From Anseongella ginsenosidimutans (GTDB lineage Bacteria > Bacteroidota > Bacteroidia > Sphingobacteriales > Sphingobacteriaceae), in assembly GCA_029268045.1 (NCBI GenBank), contig JAJUHF010000016.1, positions 1 through 37,257 on the forward strand: 37,257 nt of DNA, in the 5' to 3' direction. Below are positions 17,076 through 23,816 of the stretch, piece by piece. The number at the start of each line of letters is the position of its first letter. Position 1 is the first letter of the stretch. The notes below the pieces were generated by a model, which had not been told where the DNA came from, did not search any database, and was given only the letters and a program-made list of their open reading frames with translations. The position numbers were made by a program, and so were the translations under genes.

Positions 17076-17450
17076 CTACTTCTCCCAGTCCAGAGCGCCC
17101 TTCCTGATCACATAAAAGAAACCCAAGAGCAGCATACCCATGAATACGAACATTTCAATCATGCCTTTTCCACCCAGTTCCCTGAAATTGACCGCCCAGG
17201 GGTACATAAAGATCACCTCCACGTCAAACAGAACAAAAAGGATTGCAACCAGGAAATATTTGATGGAGAAGGGGGACCGGGCATTTCCGACCGAGCTGAT
17301 CCCCGATTCGAACGGGGTAAGTTTGTCAATTGTACGCCGTTTGGGACCCACCAAATGCGTAATGACCATGGTAATACCAACAAAAGCAAGCGCCATGATA
17401 CCCTGAATCAGAATAGGCAAATAGCTGCTCGCTGAACTTTGTAAAAGCAT
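17076..17450 (-). CDS. nuoA: NADH-quinone oxidoreductase subunit A
   Basis: The 124-residue, three-helix subunit (ND3 homologue) opens the complex I operon. The conserved loop reads KLTPFESGISSVGNARSPFSIKYFLVAILFVLFDVEVIFMYPWAV, with the PFESG motif and the acidic D-V-E residues of helix 2 intact. The cysteine that follows PFESG in many homologues is replaced here by isoleucine. The ATG at 17450 lies just behind a -7-like element (17455-17462), so the transcript may have almost no leader. The operon has no other gene between nuoA and nuoN. Confidence 0.96.
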   Translation of the reverse strand: MLLQSSASSYLPILIQGIMALAFVGITMVITHLVGPKRRTIDKLTPFESGISSVGNARSPFSIKYFLVAILFVLFDVEVIFMYPWAVNFRELGGKGMIEMFVFMGMLLLGFFYVIRKGALDWEK

Positions 17451-17454
17451 GGCG

Positions 17455-17462
17455 CAAAGTTA
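17455..17462 (-). promoter_or_regulatory. Candidate -7 element of the nuo operon promoter
   Basis: On the minus strand the sequence reads TAACTTTG, matching the Bacteroidota -7 consensus TAnnTTTG. No TTG is present at the usual -33 distance; that area is occupied by the terminator of the preceding TPR gene. If used, transcription would start at or next to the nuoA ATG. The match alone is weak evidence. Confidence 0.4.
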
Positions 17463-17464
17463 AA

Positions 17465-17507
17465 AAAAGAAAAAAGAAAAACCGGCATTATTCACATAAT
17501 GCCGGTT
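17465..17507 (-). terminator. Intrinsic terminator after the TPR gene
   Basis: An 11-base perfect stem (17480-17490 with 17497-17507) with a 6-base loop is followed on the minus strand by a T-rich tract interrupted by single C bases. It lies 51 bases after the stop of the TPR gene and so closes the exbB-TPR transcript before nuoA. Confidence 0.85.
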
Positions 17508-17558
17508 CTCCTAAAAAGATCCGTACGAGGACTCAGCCCTAAGGGGCTCCGCGTTGTA

Positions 17559-19220
17559 TCAACCTCCGCTTTGCTGCCGCTCCTGAAGCGCCCGCTGCCG
17601 GGCCTCCATCTGCTCCTTCACTTTCTTCAGCTGTTCGGCCGCATTTGCCGCACGGCTGTTGGAAGGATCGTATTCGAGCGTTTTCTCAAAGCTTGCTATG
17701 GATTTATCAATGTCCTTTTCAACGGTATAGTAATAAGCGCCCAGGTAATTGTATGCTTCTGCAAGGTACTGGGCATTCTTACCTTCAGAGACTTTATCTC
17801 CGATTACCGAGATCAGCTTTTCGTAATGCGGCTTTGCTGCTGCAAAATTCGAGGTATCCTGCGCATGAATCTGGGCACGCATTACATATCCACCGATGAA
17901 CTCAGGCTCTTTCTCAATCAACTGAACAATCGCTTTATCGGCTTTGTCGAAATCTTTCGCGCGGGTGTAGGCAATGGCCATACTCTGAATGTCCGCGTTC
18001 CTTCCGGTATAGCTTTGGAACTTATCAATTTTTTCTTGATAAATATCACCCGCTTCCGCGTATTGTTCCGCATCCTCAAAGGCTTTGATCATTTCGTCAT
18101 AAACCTTCAAAATGCTCTCCCGGTTGGTCGAATCGGAGATGGCGATCGCTTTATCCAATACCTGTCCCACTTTCGCGCTCTGGCCAAGCTGGGCGTAAGC
18201 TTTACCCAGATAAATGTAGTCGAAGGGCCGAATCATGCTTTCGGGATTGTCGCCCACGAATTTCTCCAAGGCAGTGGCCGCTTTCTGGTAATCACCGGTT
18301 TCATAAGCAGCGATCCCTTCCATGCGGTCCATTTGGGGAATGCCCGAACAGTTCTGACGAAGGCCCGCAATCTCTTTATTTGCCTTTTCCGCATCACCGT
18401 TCATAAAAAGCATCTGTACATAGGTTGTCAGCGCTTCGCAGGAACGATTGCTGAGGGCAAGGTACTTGGTTTCGTAAATTTCGATGGCCTTTGCCAAACT
18501 GTCGTTAAGATAATACATATCGGCCATGGTACGATACGCAGGCGCAAACTCAGGATCTACCTGAATTGCCTTGTTCAAGAATTCTTCAGCCCGTTGAAGG
18601 TTCTGTGCGCGGTACCAGGCTACAGCCAGGCGGGTGTACACTTCCGGATTATCCGCATCCAAGGCAATGGCCTTGTCGTAATTGGCAACCGCATTCGACA
18701 GGTTTGTGCCGTCCCGCAGCGCGTAAATGTCACCAAGGGCGATATACAACGAAGAATTCTTATCGTCCACTTCAATGGCCTTCTGACCGTACTCCACGCC
18801 TTTATCGTACATGCCAGCCGATCCATAGGCTTTCATGATCTCGATGTATGTACGCGGATCGCGGACCCTCCGGCGTAACTGATCTTCCGCCTTGGCAAAA
18901 TTCGCCTGCGCGGCAGCCGTATTTTCGTTCAAAAGATCTATGCGTCCCAATCCCACATAATTCAACGGAAACTTCGCATCGGCCTGGATTCCTTTCTGGA
19001 ACGCGGCCTTGGCTGCCTCCGTATCGCCTTCCTTCAGAGCAATGTCTCCCAGGTAATACTGGCTTTCAGCTGTATTAATGCTGTTGAGCACTGATTTAGC
19101 CTGGGCATACTGCTCGTTTTCAATCGCATCTATAGCCTGCTGGATATCCTGTCCATTAACGGTAGCAAGGGAAAACACCCCCATGGCAACCAGCAGTACT
19201 ACTTTCTTAATCACATTCAT
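17559..19220 (-). CDS. Secreted tetratricopeptide repeat protein of the TonB operon
   Basis: The 553-residue protein has an N-terminal signal peptide (VIKKVVLLVAMGVFSLATVNGQ, cleavage likely after the NG of NGQ) and then TPR units over nearly its whole length. Examples are YYLGDIALKEGDTEAAKAAFQKGI, SLYIALGDIYALRDG, and a final YNYLGAYYYTVEKDIDKSIASFEKTLEYDP. It ends in a Gln/Arg-rich helix. TPRs mediate protein contacts, so a periplasmic scaffold role next to the ExbB/ExbD/TonB motor is plausible but is inference. It starts 34 bases after the PstS-like gene and has a terminator behind it, so it is probably the last gene of that operon. Its length and repeat pattern resemble TPR proteins found beside TonB operons in other Bacteroidota. 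Confidence 0.88.
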   Translation of the reverse strand: MNVIKKVVLLVAMGVFSLATVNGQDIQQAIDAIENEQYAQAKSVLNSINTAESQYYLGDIALKEGDTEAAKAAFQKGIQADAKFPLNYVGLGRIDLLNENTAAAQANFAKAEDQLRRRVRDPRTYIEIMKAYGSAGMYDKGVEYGQKAIEVDDKNSSLYIALGDIYALRDGTNLSNAVANYDKAIALDADNPEVYTRLAVAWYRAQNLQRAEEFLNKAIQVDPEFAPAYRTMADMYYLNDSLAKAIEIYETKYLALSNRSCEALTTYVQMLFMNGDAEKANKEIAGLRQNCSGIPQMDRMEGIAAYETGDYQKAATALEKFVGDNPESMIRPFDYIYLGKAYAQLGQSAKVGQVLDKAIAISDSTNRESILKVYDEMIKAFEDAEQYAEAGDIYQEKIDKFQSYTGRNADIQSMAIAYTRAKDFDKADKAIVQLIEKEPEFIGGYVMRAQIHAQDTSNFAAAKPHYEKLISVIGDKVSEGKNAQYLAEAYNYLGAYYYTVEKDIDKSIASFEKTLEYDPSNSRAANAAEQLKKVKEQMEARQRALQERQQSGG

Positions 19221-19254
19221 ATGCTTACTCGGTTAAAATTATAAATTTACGTTA

Positions 19255-20202
19255 TTATCGTATGTTTATCAAACGGACAGGTTGCCTTGCCGGCAAAAGC
19301 CCGCCCCGAAAGATAATTAATTGTCCTCGTTCACTAGCTAAAAAAGATACAAATCCCGTGCCCAGACCCACGCTCATACCCGCGTTGATAAAATAAACAT
19401 CCCGGGGGATGGGGTAGTATCCCTGGGCAAGATAGGCCTGATAGGGCTTGTAATATTGTCCGTAACCGGGCTGCCCTTCATCCGGCGCGATACCCACCAG
19501 GTTGATGCTTCCCAAAAAAGCTTGCGCGGCCGAATCCTGGGGATGGCTGATCCAATTGACCCCGATTACGCCCATGGCGTTGGGATTGTTCTCCACGTAG
19601 GAAATTACGTCCCTGTTCCGTTTAACGGCCACCATACGGGAAGAATCCAATTTCTCAATCCCCGCGAATTTTTTTACAGCGGCTATCGTGCTGGAATACG
19701 GGTTGTCAAATACAATCCGGATCTCATCCTGGATGTTCCCATCCTCCAGCTCGTTCCAACGGGTTACCTCGCCCCGGAAAATGGATCTCACCTCCTCCGC
19801 GGTGAGCAGGGTATCGTGATTGGCTTTATTCAGGATCAACGCGACGGCGTCGACCGCGATCCGCTGGCTTTTGGGTGTGTATTTGTGCTTGTTTCTAAAC
19901 TGCGTCTCTTCTTCGGGAGTGAGTCCCCGCGTGGCAATGGCTACCACGGCCGAATCCAGCAAAAGAGCCCGGATGGCTTCCTGTTCGGAAACATACATGG
20001 GCGTAATGTGGGCTTCCGGATAATCCGCATGGAATACTTTCAGCTCTTCTTCAATGACGGGCGATAAGGTTTCATCTACCGAAATGGTGATCTCGCCCGC
20101 GGTATTGCTTCGCTTTTCCCCACTCCCACCTCCGGAACACGCCTGCAGCACTCCCGCTGCAATGAACAGGAAAACGAACCGATATGAAGTGAACTCTCTC
20201 AT
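19255..20202 (-). CDS. PstS-like phosphate/substrate-binding lipoprotein
   Basis: The 315-residue protein has a lipoprotein signal peptide ending at VLQAC (lipid-modified Cys22) followed by a Gly/Ser linker. The mature part looks like a PstS-type (PBP-like) periplasmic binding protein: EITISVDETLSPVIEEELKVFHADYPEA, a domain crossover (VDAVALILNKANHD), LTAEEVRSIFRGEVTRWNEL and YSSTIAAVKKF. In typical PstS the phosphate is bound by serine, threonine and aspartate side chains; here the N-terminal TGAGSS-like loop is not obvious (it reads DETLS), so the ligand may differ from phosphate. No pstCAB genes are nearby. It lies between a small membrane protein and the TPR gene in the TonB operon. Confidence 0.85.
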   Translation of the reverse strand: MREFTSYRFVFLFIAAGVLQACSGGGSGEKRSNTAGEITISVDETLSPVIEEELKVFHADYPEAHITPMYVSEQEAIRALLLDSAVVAIATRGLTPEEETQFRNKHKYTPKSQRIAVDAVALILNKANHDTLLTAEEVRSIFRGEVTRWNELEDGNIQDEIRIVFDNPYSSTIAAVKKFAGIEKLDSSRMVAVKRNRDVISYVENNPNAMGVIGVNWISHPQDSAAQAFLGSINLVGIAPDEGQPGYGQYYKPYQAYLAQGYYPIPRDVYFINAGMSVGLGTGFVSFLASERGQLIIFRGGLLPARQPVRLINIR

Positions 20203-20209
20203 AATTCCG

Positions 20210-20449
20210 CTATTCTTCCGGATCTTCCAGGTAAATGTACCGTAATTTAGTGAATCGTATTACCGCATATAAAATTATACAAACTCCCGCAATTTTCCGC
20301 AATCCTTCCTGCCGAATTACCTGTTCCATGGGGTCGTGAAAAAGGAACAGGCAACCCAATACCGTATAGGCAACGATCATCACCCCCCCTAAAATCAGCA
20401 AAAATCGCTGTTTGGGCGATTTTTGCTGAAACTTTTTAAGATTGAACAT
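20210..20449 (-). CDS. Small two-helix membrane protein in the TonB operon
   Basis: The 79-residue protein has a basic N-terminus (FNLKKFQQKSPKQRF), a first hydrophobic helix (LLILGGVMIVAYTVLGCLFLF), a short loop, a second helix (IAGVCIILYAVIRF), and an acidic tail. I do not recognise a named family. Its stop is 7 bases before the PstS-like ATG and its start is 26 bases after tonB, so it is almost certainly a real, co-transcribed gene. Both ends facing the cytoplasm would fit the positive-inside rule for the first helix. The function is unknown. Confidence 0.72.
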   Translation of the reverse strand: MFNLKKFQQKSPKQRFLLILGGVMIVAYTVLGCLFLFHDPMEQVIRQEGLRKIAGVCIILYAVIRFTKLRYIYLEDPEE

Positions 20450-20475
20450 TCCACAAAACCTGTCGATCGCAGGAA

Positions 20476-21312
20476 TTATTGCTGTAACCGGGCAAAGATC
20501 GGCAGCGTATAACTTACCTTTACTTTCTGTCCGTTCTGCTCACCCGGAGTCCAGGCCGGCATATTGCTTACCACCCGGACGGCCTCTTCAGCCAATCCGC
20601 CTCCAAGATCCTGACCCCGTACCGCCTTTACGTTGGATACGCTGCCGTCCTTTTCAATGGTGAACTGGACATATACCGTACCCTGAATATTATTTTCACG
20701 GGCGATCGCCGGATAGCGGAAATTTTTCGACACATAGGCCATGATCTGGTCATTCCCGCCCGGGAACTGAGGCTTTTTCTCAATGGACGCGAAGGAATAT
20801 ACCTTATCGTCCACCACCTCGCCCACGATCTGATCCCCTTCGCCATCTTCCGGCGCATCAATGGGAACATCAAATTTGGAAAGACCTTCCCGCGTCTCAT
20901 CTCCAAGAAGCACATCCTCGGCAATCGTCTCTGCAGGAGGCGGAATATCGTCTTCAGTCACTTCTTCCTGCGGAACAATTTCAGGCGGAGTAAACTTCAC
21001 CTCTTTTACCGCCGGAGGAGGAGGAGGAATATCGGGAGGGGGAGGAGGCAACTCTTCGGGTTGCTCAATTTCCACGTTCGCCAATTCTGTTTCCAGATCG
21101 ACCTCCACTACGTTATTTCCATCTTTTCCTTTCAGGATTGAAGCCAGAATAGGTGCGTAAGTTAACAACGCAAAACCCACTATGGCGATTATTATGGCTC
21201 GGGTAGCATAGCCAGAGTAGGATTTCCGTAAGCTATACGCTCCATACTCCTTATTCCTCCCTTCAAATACCATATCACACCACCGGCTGTCTTGCAAATC
21301 TATCTTAGCCAT
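20476..21312 (-). CDS. tonB: Energy transducer TonB
   Basis: The 278-residue protein has a cytoplasmic N-terminus, one membrane helix (about residues 35-57, ATRAIIIAIVGFALLTYAPIL), a proline-rich spacer with PPPPPDIPPPPPAV (about 88-101), a long acidic stretch, and a C-terminal TonB domain beginning near residue 190 (FPGGNDQIMAYVSKNFRYPAIARENNIQGTVYV). It transmits the proton-motive force from ExbB/ExbD to TonB-dependent receptors in the outer membrane. The cytoplasmic WCDMVFEGRNKEYGAYSLRK segment is the longer N-terminus common in Bacteroidota TonBs. It starts 14 bases after the second exbD. No TonB-dependent receptor lies in the window. Confidence 0.95.
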   Translation of the reverse strand: MAKIDLQDSRWCDMVFEGRNKEYGAYSLRKSYSGYATRAIIIAIVGFALLTYAPILASILKGKDGNNVVEVDLETELANVEIEQPEELPPPPPDIPPPPPAVKEVKFTPPEIVPQEEVTEDDIPPPAETIAEDVLLGDETREGLSKFDVPIDAPEDGEGDQIVGEVVDDKVYSFASIEKKPQFPGGNDQIMAYVSKNFRYPAIARENNIQGTVYVQFTIEKDGSVSNVKAVRGQDLGGGLAEEAVRVVSNMPAWTPGEQNGQKVKVSYTLPIFARLQQ

Positions 21313-21326
21313 GACGTTTTTTTTTA

Positions 21327-21977
21327 TTAATTGAACGTTTCTTCCAACATAGTCAGCTCCTGAGGAGTAATTTCCATGATGGCATAAATACCTACATTCG
21401 CGATCTTTATCTCATCCAGAATATCGACCATGTTTTCGTATGTGGCCTCCGGGCTTGCCTTGATCATCACGATGGCACCCTGTTTGTAGCTCCTGATCTC
21501 GGTCACCTGTTCCCTGAACTCCTCTTCACTGATCTGTCCCGCGTTTAACTGTTTCTGCAGCACAGGAATTTGGTCATAACGCGGGTTTCTTTCCCTCGAC
21601 TTCCGAACAAGCGCCGCCCGGATGCTATTTTCTCCGGTTCCCCAAGAGGCTTCCACCGGCTTCAGTTCATCACTGTTGCTGGTAAACAGGCCTTCGTAAT
21701 ACAACATTCTGTTATTCGCGCCCAGTAGAATGGTGAAAGCTTGCTCGTCACCTACCTTATTCCTATCCTGCTCATTATCCAGCACATCTTCCTTAGCCGG
21801 TACAATGAGATCCATCGCCTGTGGCTGGTTGAGCGTAGTGGTAAGGATAAAGAATGTGATCAGGAGGAAACCCAGGTCTACCATGGGTGTCATATCGATC
21901 CTCGTATCCCGCTTCTTCCCCCTTATCGCCTTTTTACCACCTTTTTTCTGACTTTCGCTAACCTCTACATTAGCCAT
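21327..21977 (-). CDS. exbD: Biopolymer transport protein ExbD (second copy)
   Basis: The 216-residue protein has a basic N-terminus, one transmembrane helix with the conserved aspartate (DMTPMVDLGFLLITFFIL, about residue 33) that carries protons through the ExbB/ExbD channel, and a periplasmic domain ending in ENMVDILDEIKIANVGIYAIMEI. At 216 residues it is longer than the 141-residue E. coli ExbD; the extra length is a roughly 65-residue charged insert (SRERNPRYDQIPVLQKQLNAG and nearby). It lies 24 bases after the first exbD and 14 before tonB. Pairs of long ExbDs are common in Bacteroidota TonB loci. Confidence 0.94.
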   Translation of the reverse strand: MANVEVSESQKKGGKKAIRGKKRDTRIDMTPMVDLGFLLITFFILTTTLNQPQAMDLIVPAKEDVLDNEQDRNKVGDEQAFTILLGANNRMLYYEGLFTSNSDELKPVEASWGTGENSIRAALVRKSRERNPRYDQIPVLQKQLNAGQISEEEFREQVTEIRSYKQGAIVMIKASPEATYENMVDILDEIKIANVGIYAIMEITPQELTMLEETFN

Positions 21978-22001
21978 GATATACGTTTTTTATTTGTCAA
22001 A

Positions 22002-22619
22002 TTATTCAACGAAGGCTACTTGTTCACCTTCGCTACCAGTCACCAGCTTGAACCTGTTTTCATTCAGGTCTCGCAAGGTGTTGACTACATCCTCGAATAC
22101 CGGATATTTGGCCAACCGGTCACCCTTTATCGCCACAGGAGCCTGACGGCTTACCCCTTTTGCAGCCCGGATCCAGTACTCCAATTCGTTATTATTGGAG
22201 TCAACCGGGATGCCCTCGGTACTTTGGTCGTAGTTCTTGCGTGCTTCCTTTCCGGATGCCAGATAACTTTTCAGGTCTTTTAAAGGCGTACCAAAGTTCT
22301 CCAGAAGAGAAAACTCTTCTTTCTCCTGTTCGGTAAACTCAATCGCCCGTGCTTCGCCAATATTATCCAGCATTTGCATTCTGTTATTCTTCCCGGCCAT
22401 GCCAAAGAATACCCGGCCTTCTCCATCCATTGTAATCTGGATGAGGTCCCCTTCCGGAACTTTCGCGTCCGAAGTAGAGGAAGGCGGGGTAACCGTTACA
22501 ACTTCTTCCGGCCTGAACTGGGATACCAGAATAAAGAAGGTTAGCAGCAGGAAGGCCACGTCAACCATCGCCGTCATGTCAACCCATGTGCTTTTCCGTT
22601 TCGGTTTAACCTTAGCCAT
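22002..22619 (-). CDS. exbD: Biopolymer transport protein ExbD (first copy)
   Basis: The 205-residue protein has the ExbD plan: KPKRKSTWVDMTAMVDVAFLLLTFFILVSQF, with the key membrane aspartate near residue 20, then a periplasmic domain that ends KYPVFEDVVNTLRDLNENRFKLVTGSEGEQVAFVE. It differs from the second copy in its N-terminus and periplasmic loop, so the two are diverged paralogues, not a recent duplication. An insert around residues 90-130 with a DSNNNELEYWIRAAKGVSRQ segment makes it longer than proteobacterial ExbD. It begins 51 bases after exbB. Confidence 0.94.
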   Translation of the reverse strand: MAKVKPKRKSTWVDMTAMVDVAFLLLTFFILVSQFRPEEVVTVTPPSSTSDAKVPEGDLIQITMDGEGRVFFGMAGKNNRMQMLDNIGEARAIEFTEQEKEEFSLLENFGTPLKDLKSYLASGKEARKNYDQSTEGIPVDSNNNELEYWIRAAKGVSRQAPVAIKGDRLAKYPVFEDVVNTLRDLNENRFKLVTGSEGEQVAFVE

Positions 22620-22670
22620 TTTTATTTATTTATCTAATTTACAATCTGTTTCTGCCGCTGCAAACGCCTC

Positions 22671-23516
22671 TTATTTATATTTTTCAGCAAATGTCTGCAC
22701 GATGCTGTAGCTTGCCTCGTCGATCGCGTAAGTCACCTTGTCAATCTTCGTGGTGAATACGTTGTACATCACAATGGCAATCGCCGCGTTTCCGATACCC
22801 AATGCCGTATTAATAAGCGCCTCGGAAATACCCACCGCCAGTGCGGAAGAGTCCGGAGCACCACCTGTTCCCAGTGCGGCGAAGGCCCGGATCATCCCGA
22901 GTACCGTTCCGAACAGCGCGACCAGTGTAGATACCGAACCCATGGTAGCCAGGATCACGAGGTTCTTCTCCAGCATGGGAAGCTCCAGGTTGGTGGATTC
23001 TTCCACTTCCTGCTGAATAGCCAGAATACGCTGATCCACGTCCATGTGGGTAGCGGCTTCCATTTCCTTATATTTGATCAGGGTCGATTTCACCACGTTG
23101 GCAACCGAACCGCGCTGCGTATCGCAATCCCGAATGGCGGCATCGATGTTATTGCTTCTCAGATGAGCTCTGATCTTGCCGATAAATGTATTTACATCCG
23201 TCTTGCCAGACGCTTTCGAGATAGTCAGATACCGCTCTACGGAGAAAGCGATGGTCATAATTACAAACGAAAGCAGGATCGGTACGACGAAACCGCCATG
23301 ATAAATAATTCCCAGGTACTGCCTGGCTCCACCCTGTACGGGCATATTGTTGCTATCGCCACCTATAAAGTTTTGCGGATCTCCAAAAATAAATTGATAG
23401 ATGCATATTCCCGCCGCCACGGCAAGAATCATTACCCACGAGGCAAAACCAGAGCTAAACTTGGCGTTCTTTTCCGGCTTTTTCAGTGTTTCTGTTGACT
23501 GTGCTGCATTTGCCAT
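22671..23516 (-). CDS. exbB: ExbB/TolQ/MotA-type proton channel protein
   Basis: The 281-residue protein has an N-terminal hydrophobic helix (SWVMILAVAAGICIYQFIF), a second helix (GFVVPILLSFVIMTIAFSVERYL), a cytoplasmic domain, and the paired helices of the ExbB/TolQ family (MLEKNLVILATMGSVSTLVALFGTVLGMIRAFAAL and ISEALINTALGIGNAAIAIVMYNVF). These form the pentameric channel around ExbD that harvests the proton-motive force. It is the first gene of the operon exbB-exbD-exbD-tonB-membrane protein-PstS-TPR and lies after the AT-rich 23517-23816 leader. Confidence 0.95.
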   Translation of the reverse strand: MANAAQSTETLKKPEKNAKFSSGFASWVMILAVAAGICIYQFIFGDPQNFIGGDSNNMPVQGGARQYLGIIYHGGFVVPILLSFVIMTIAFSVERYLTISKASGKTDVNTFIGKIRAHLRSNNIDAAIRDCDTQRGSVANVVKSTLIKYKEMEAATHMDVDQRILAIQQEVEESTNLELPMLEKNLVILATMGSVSTLVALFGTVLGMIRAFAALGTGGAPDSSALAVGISEALINTALGIGNAAIAIVMYNVFTTKIDKVTYAIDEASYSIVQTFAEKYK

Positions 23517-23596
23517 AATCTTGATCTTTTAATTTTTGCGTTTTTTAAACTTTTATGTTTAAGTGTTTTAAGTATGATTATAAAAAAGCGTATCTG

Positions 23597-23604
23597 CAAA
23601 AATA
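23597..23604 (-). promoter_or_regulatory. Candidate -7 element of the exbB operon promoter
   Basis: The minus strand reads TATTTTTG, matching TAnnTTTG of Bacteroidota primary sigma factor promoters. It would give a leader of about 75 bases before exbB. A good -33 TTG is not present at the right distance, and the region is so AT-rich that a chance match is possible. Confidence 0.4.
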
Positions 23605-23760
23605 TAATATTTATCAAAATAAAAAACTTTTTCGGCAATTGTTTACGAAAAGATAATGCACCACATTTTGCTTTTTTAAAATCGTTTTTCTGCTAGTAAG
23701 ATGCATTACTTTCCACAATTCCATAAGTTCACCAAAAAAATAATTTCTTTGATAAAAAAC

Positions 23761-23790
23761 AAAAATGCCCCTTGTTTCGGGGGCATTTTT
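23761..23790 (-). terminator. Intrinsic terminator after pckA
   Basis: An 11-base perfect stem (23761-23771 with 23780-23790) with an 8-base loop is flanked by A- and T-runs, so it would work in both directions. It lies 27 bases after the pckA stop, whose transcript it should end, and shields the exbB promoter region from read-through. Confidence 0.88.
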
Positions 23791-23816
23791 TAACGTAGGA
23801 TAAAATTAGCTATTAA

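Larger units (their letters stand above)
23517..23816. other. AT-rich intergenic region upstream of exbB
   Basis: This 300-base stretch between exbB and the end of pckA is much richer in A and T than the surrounding genes. I find no credible coding frame. It holds a candidate exbB -7 element (23597-23604), many A/T runs, and the pckA terminator at its right end (23761-23790). The sequence between about 23605 and 23755 has no recognisable RNA gene or operator. Confidence 0.6.

Noticed and set aside
17499-18878. A 459-codon plus-strand frame opposite the TPR gene
   Set aside because: The minus-strand frame has a signal peptide and regular TPR repeats; the antisense translation has no recognisable motifs.
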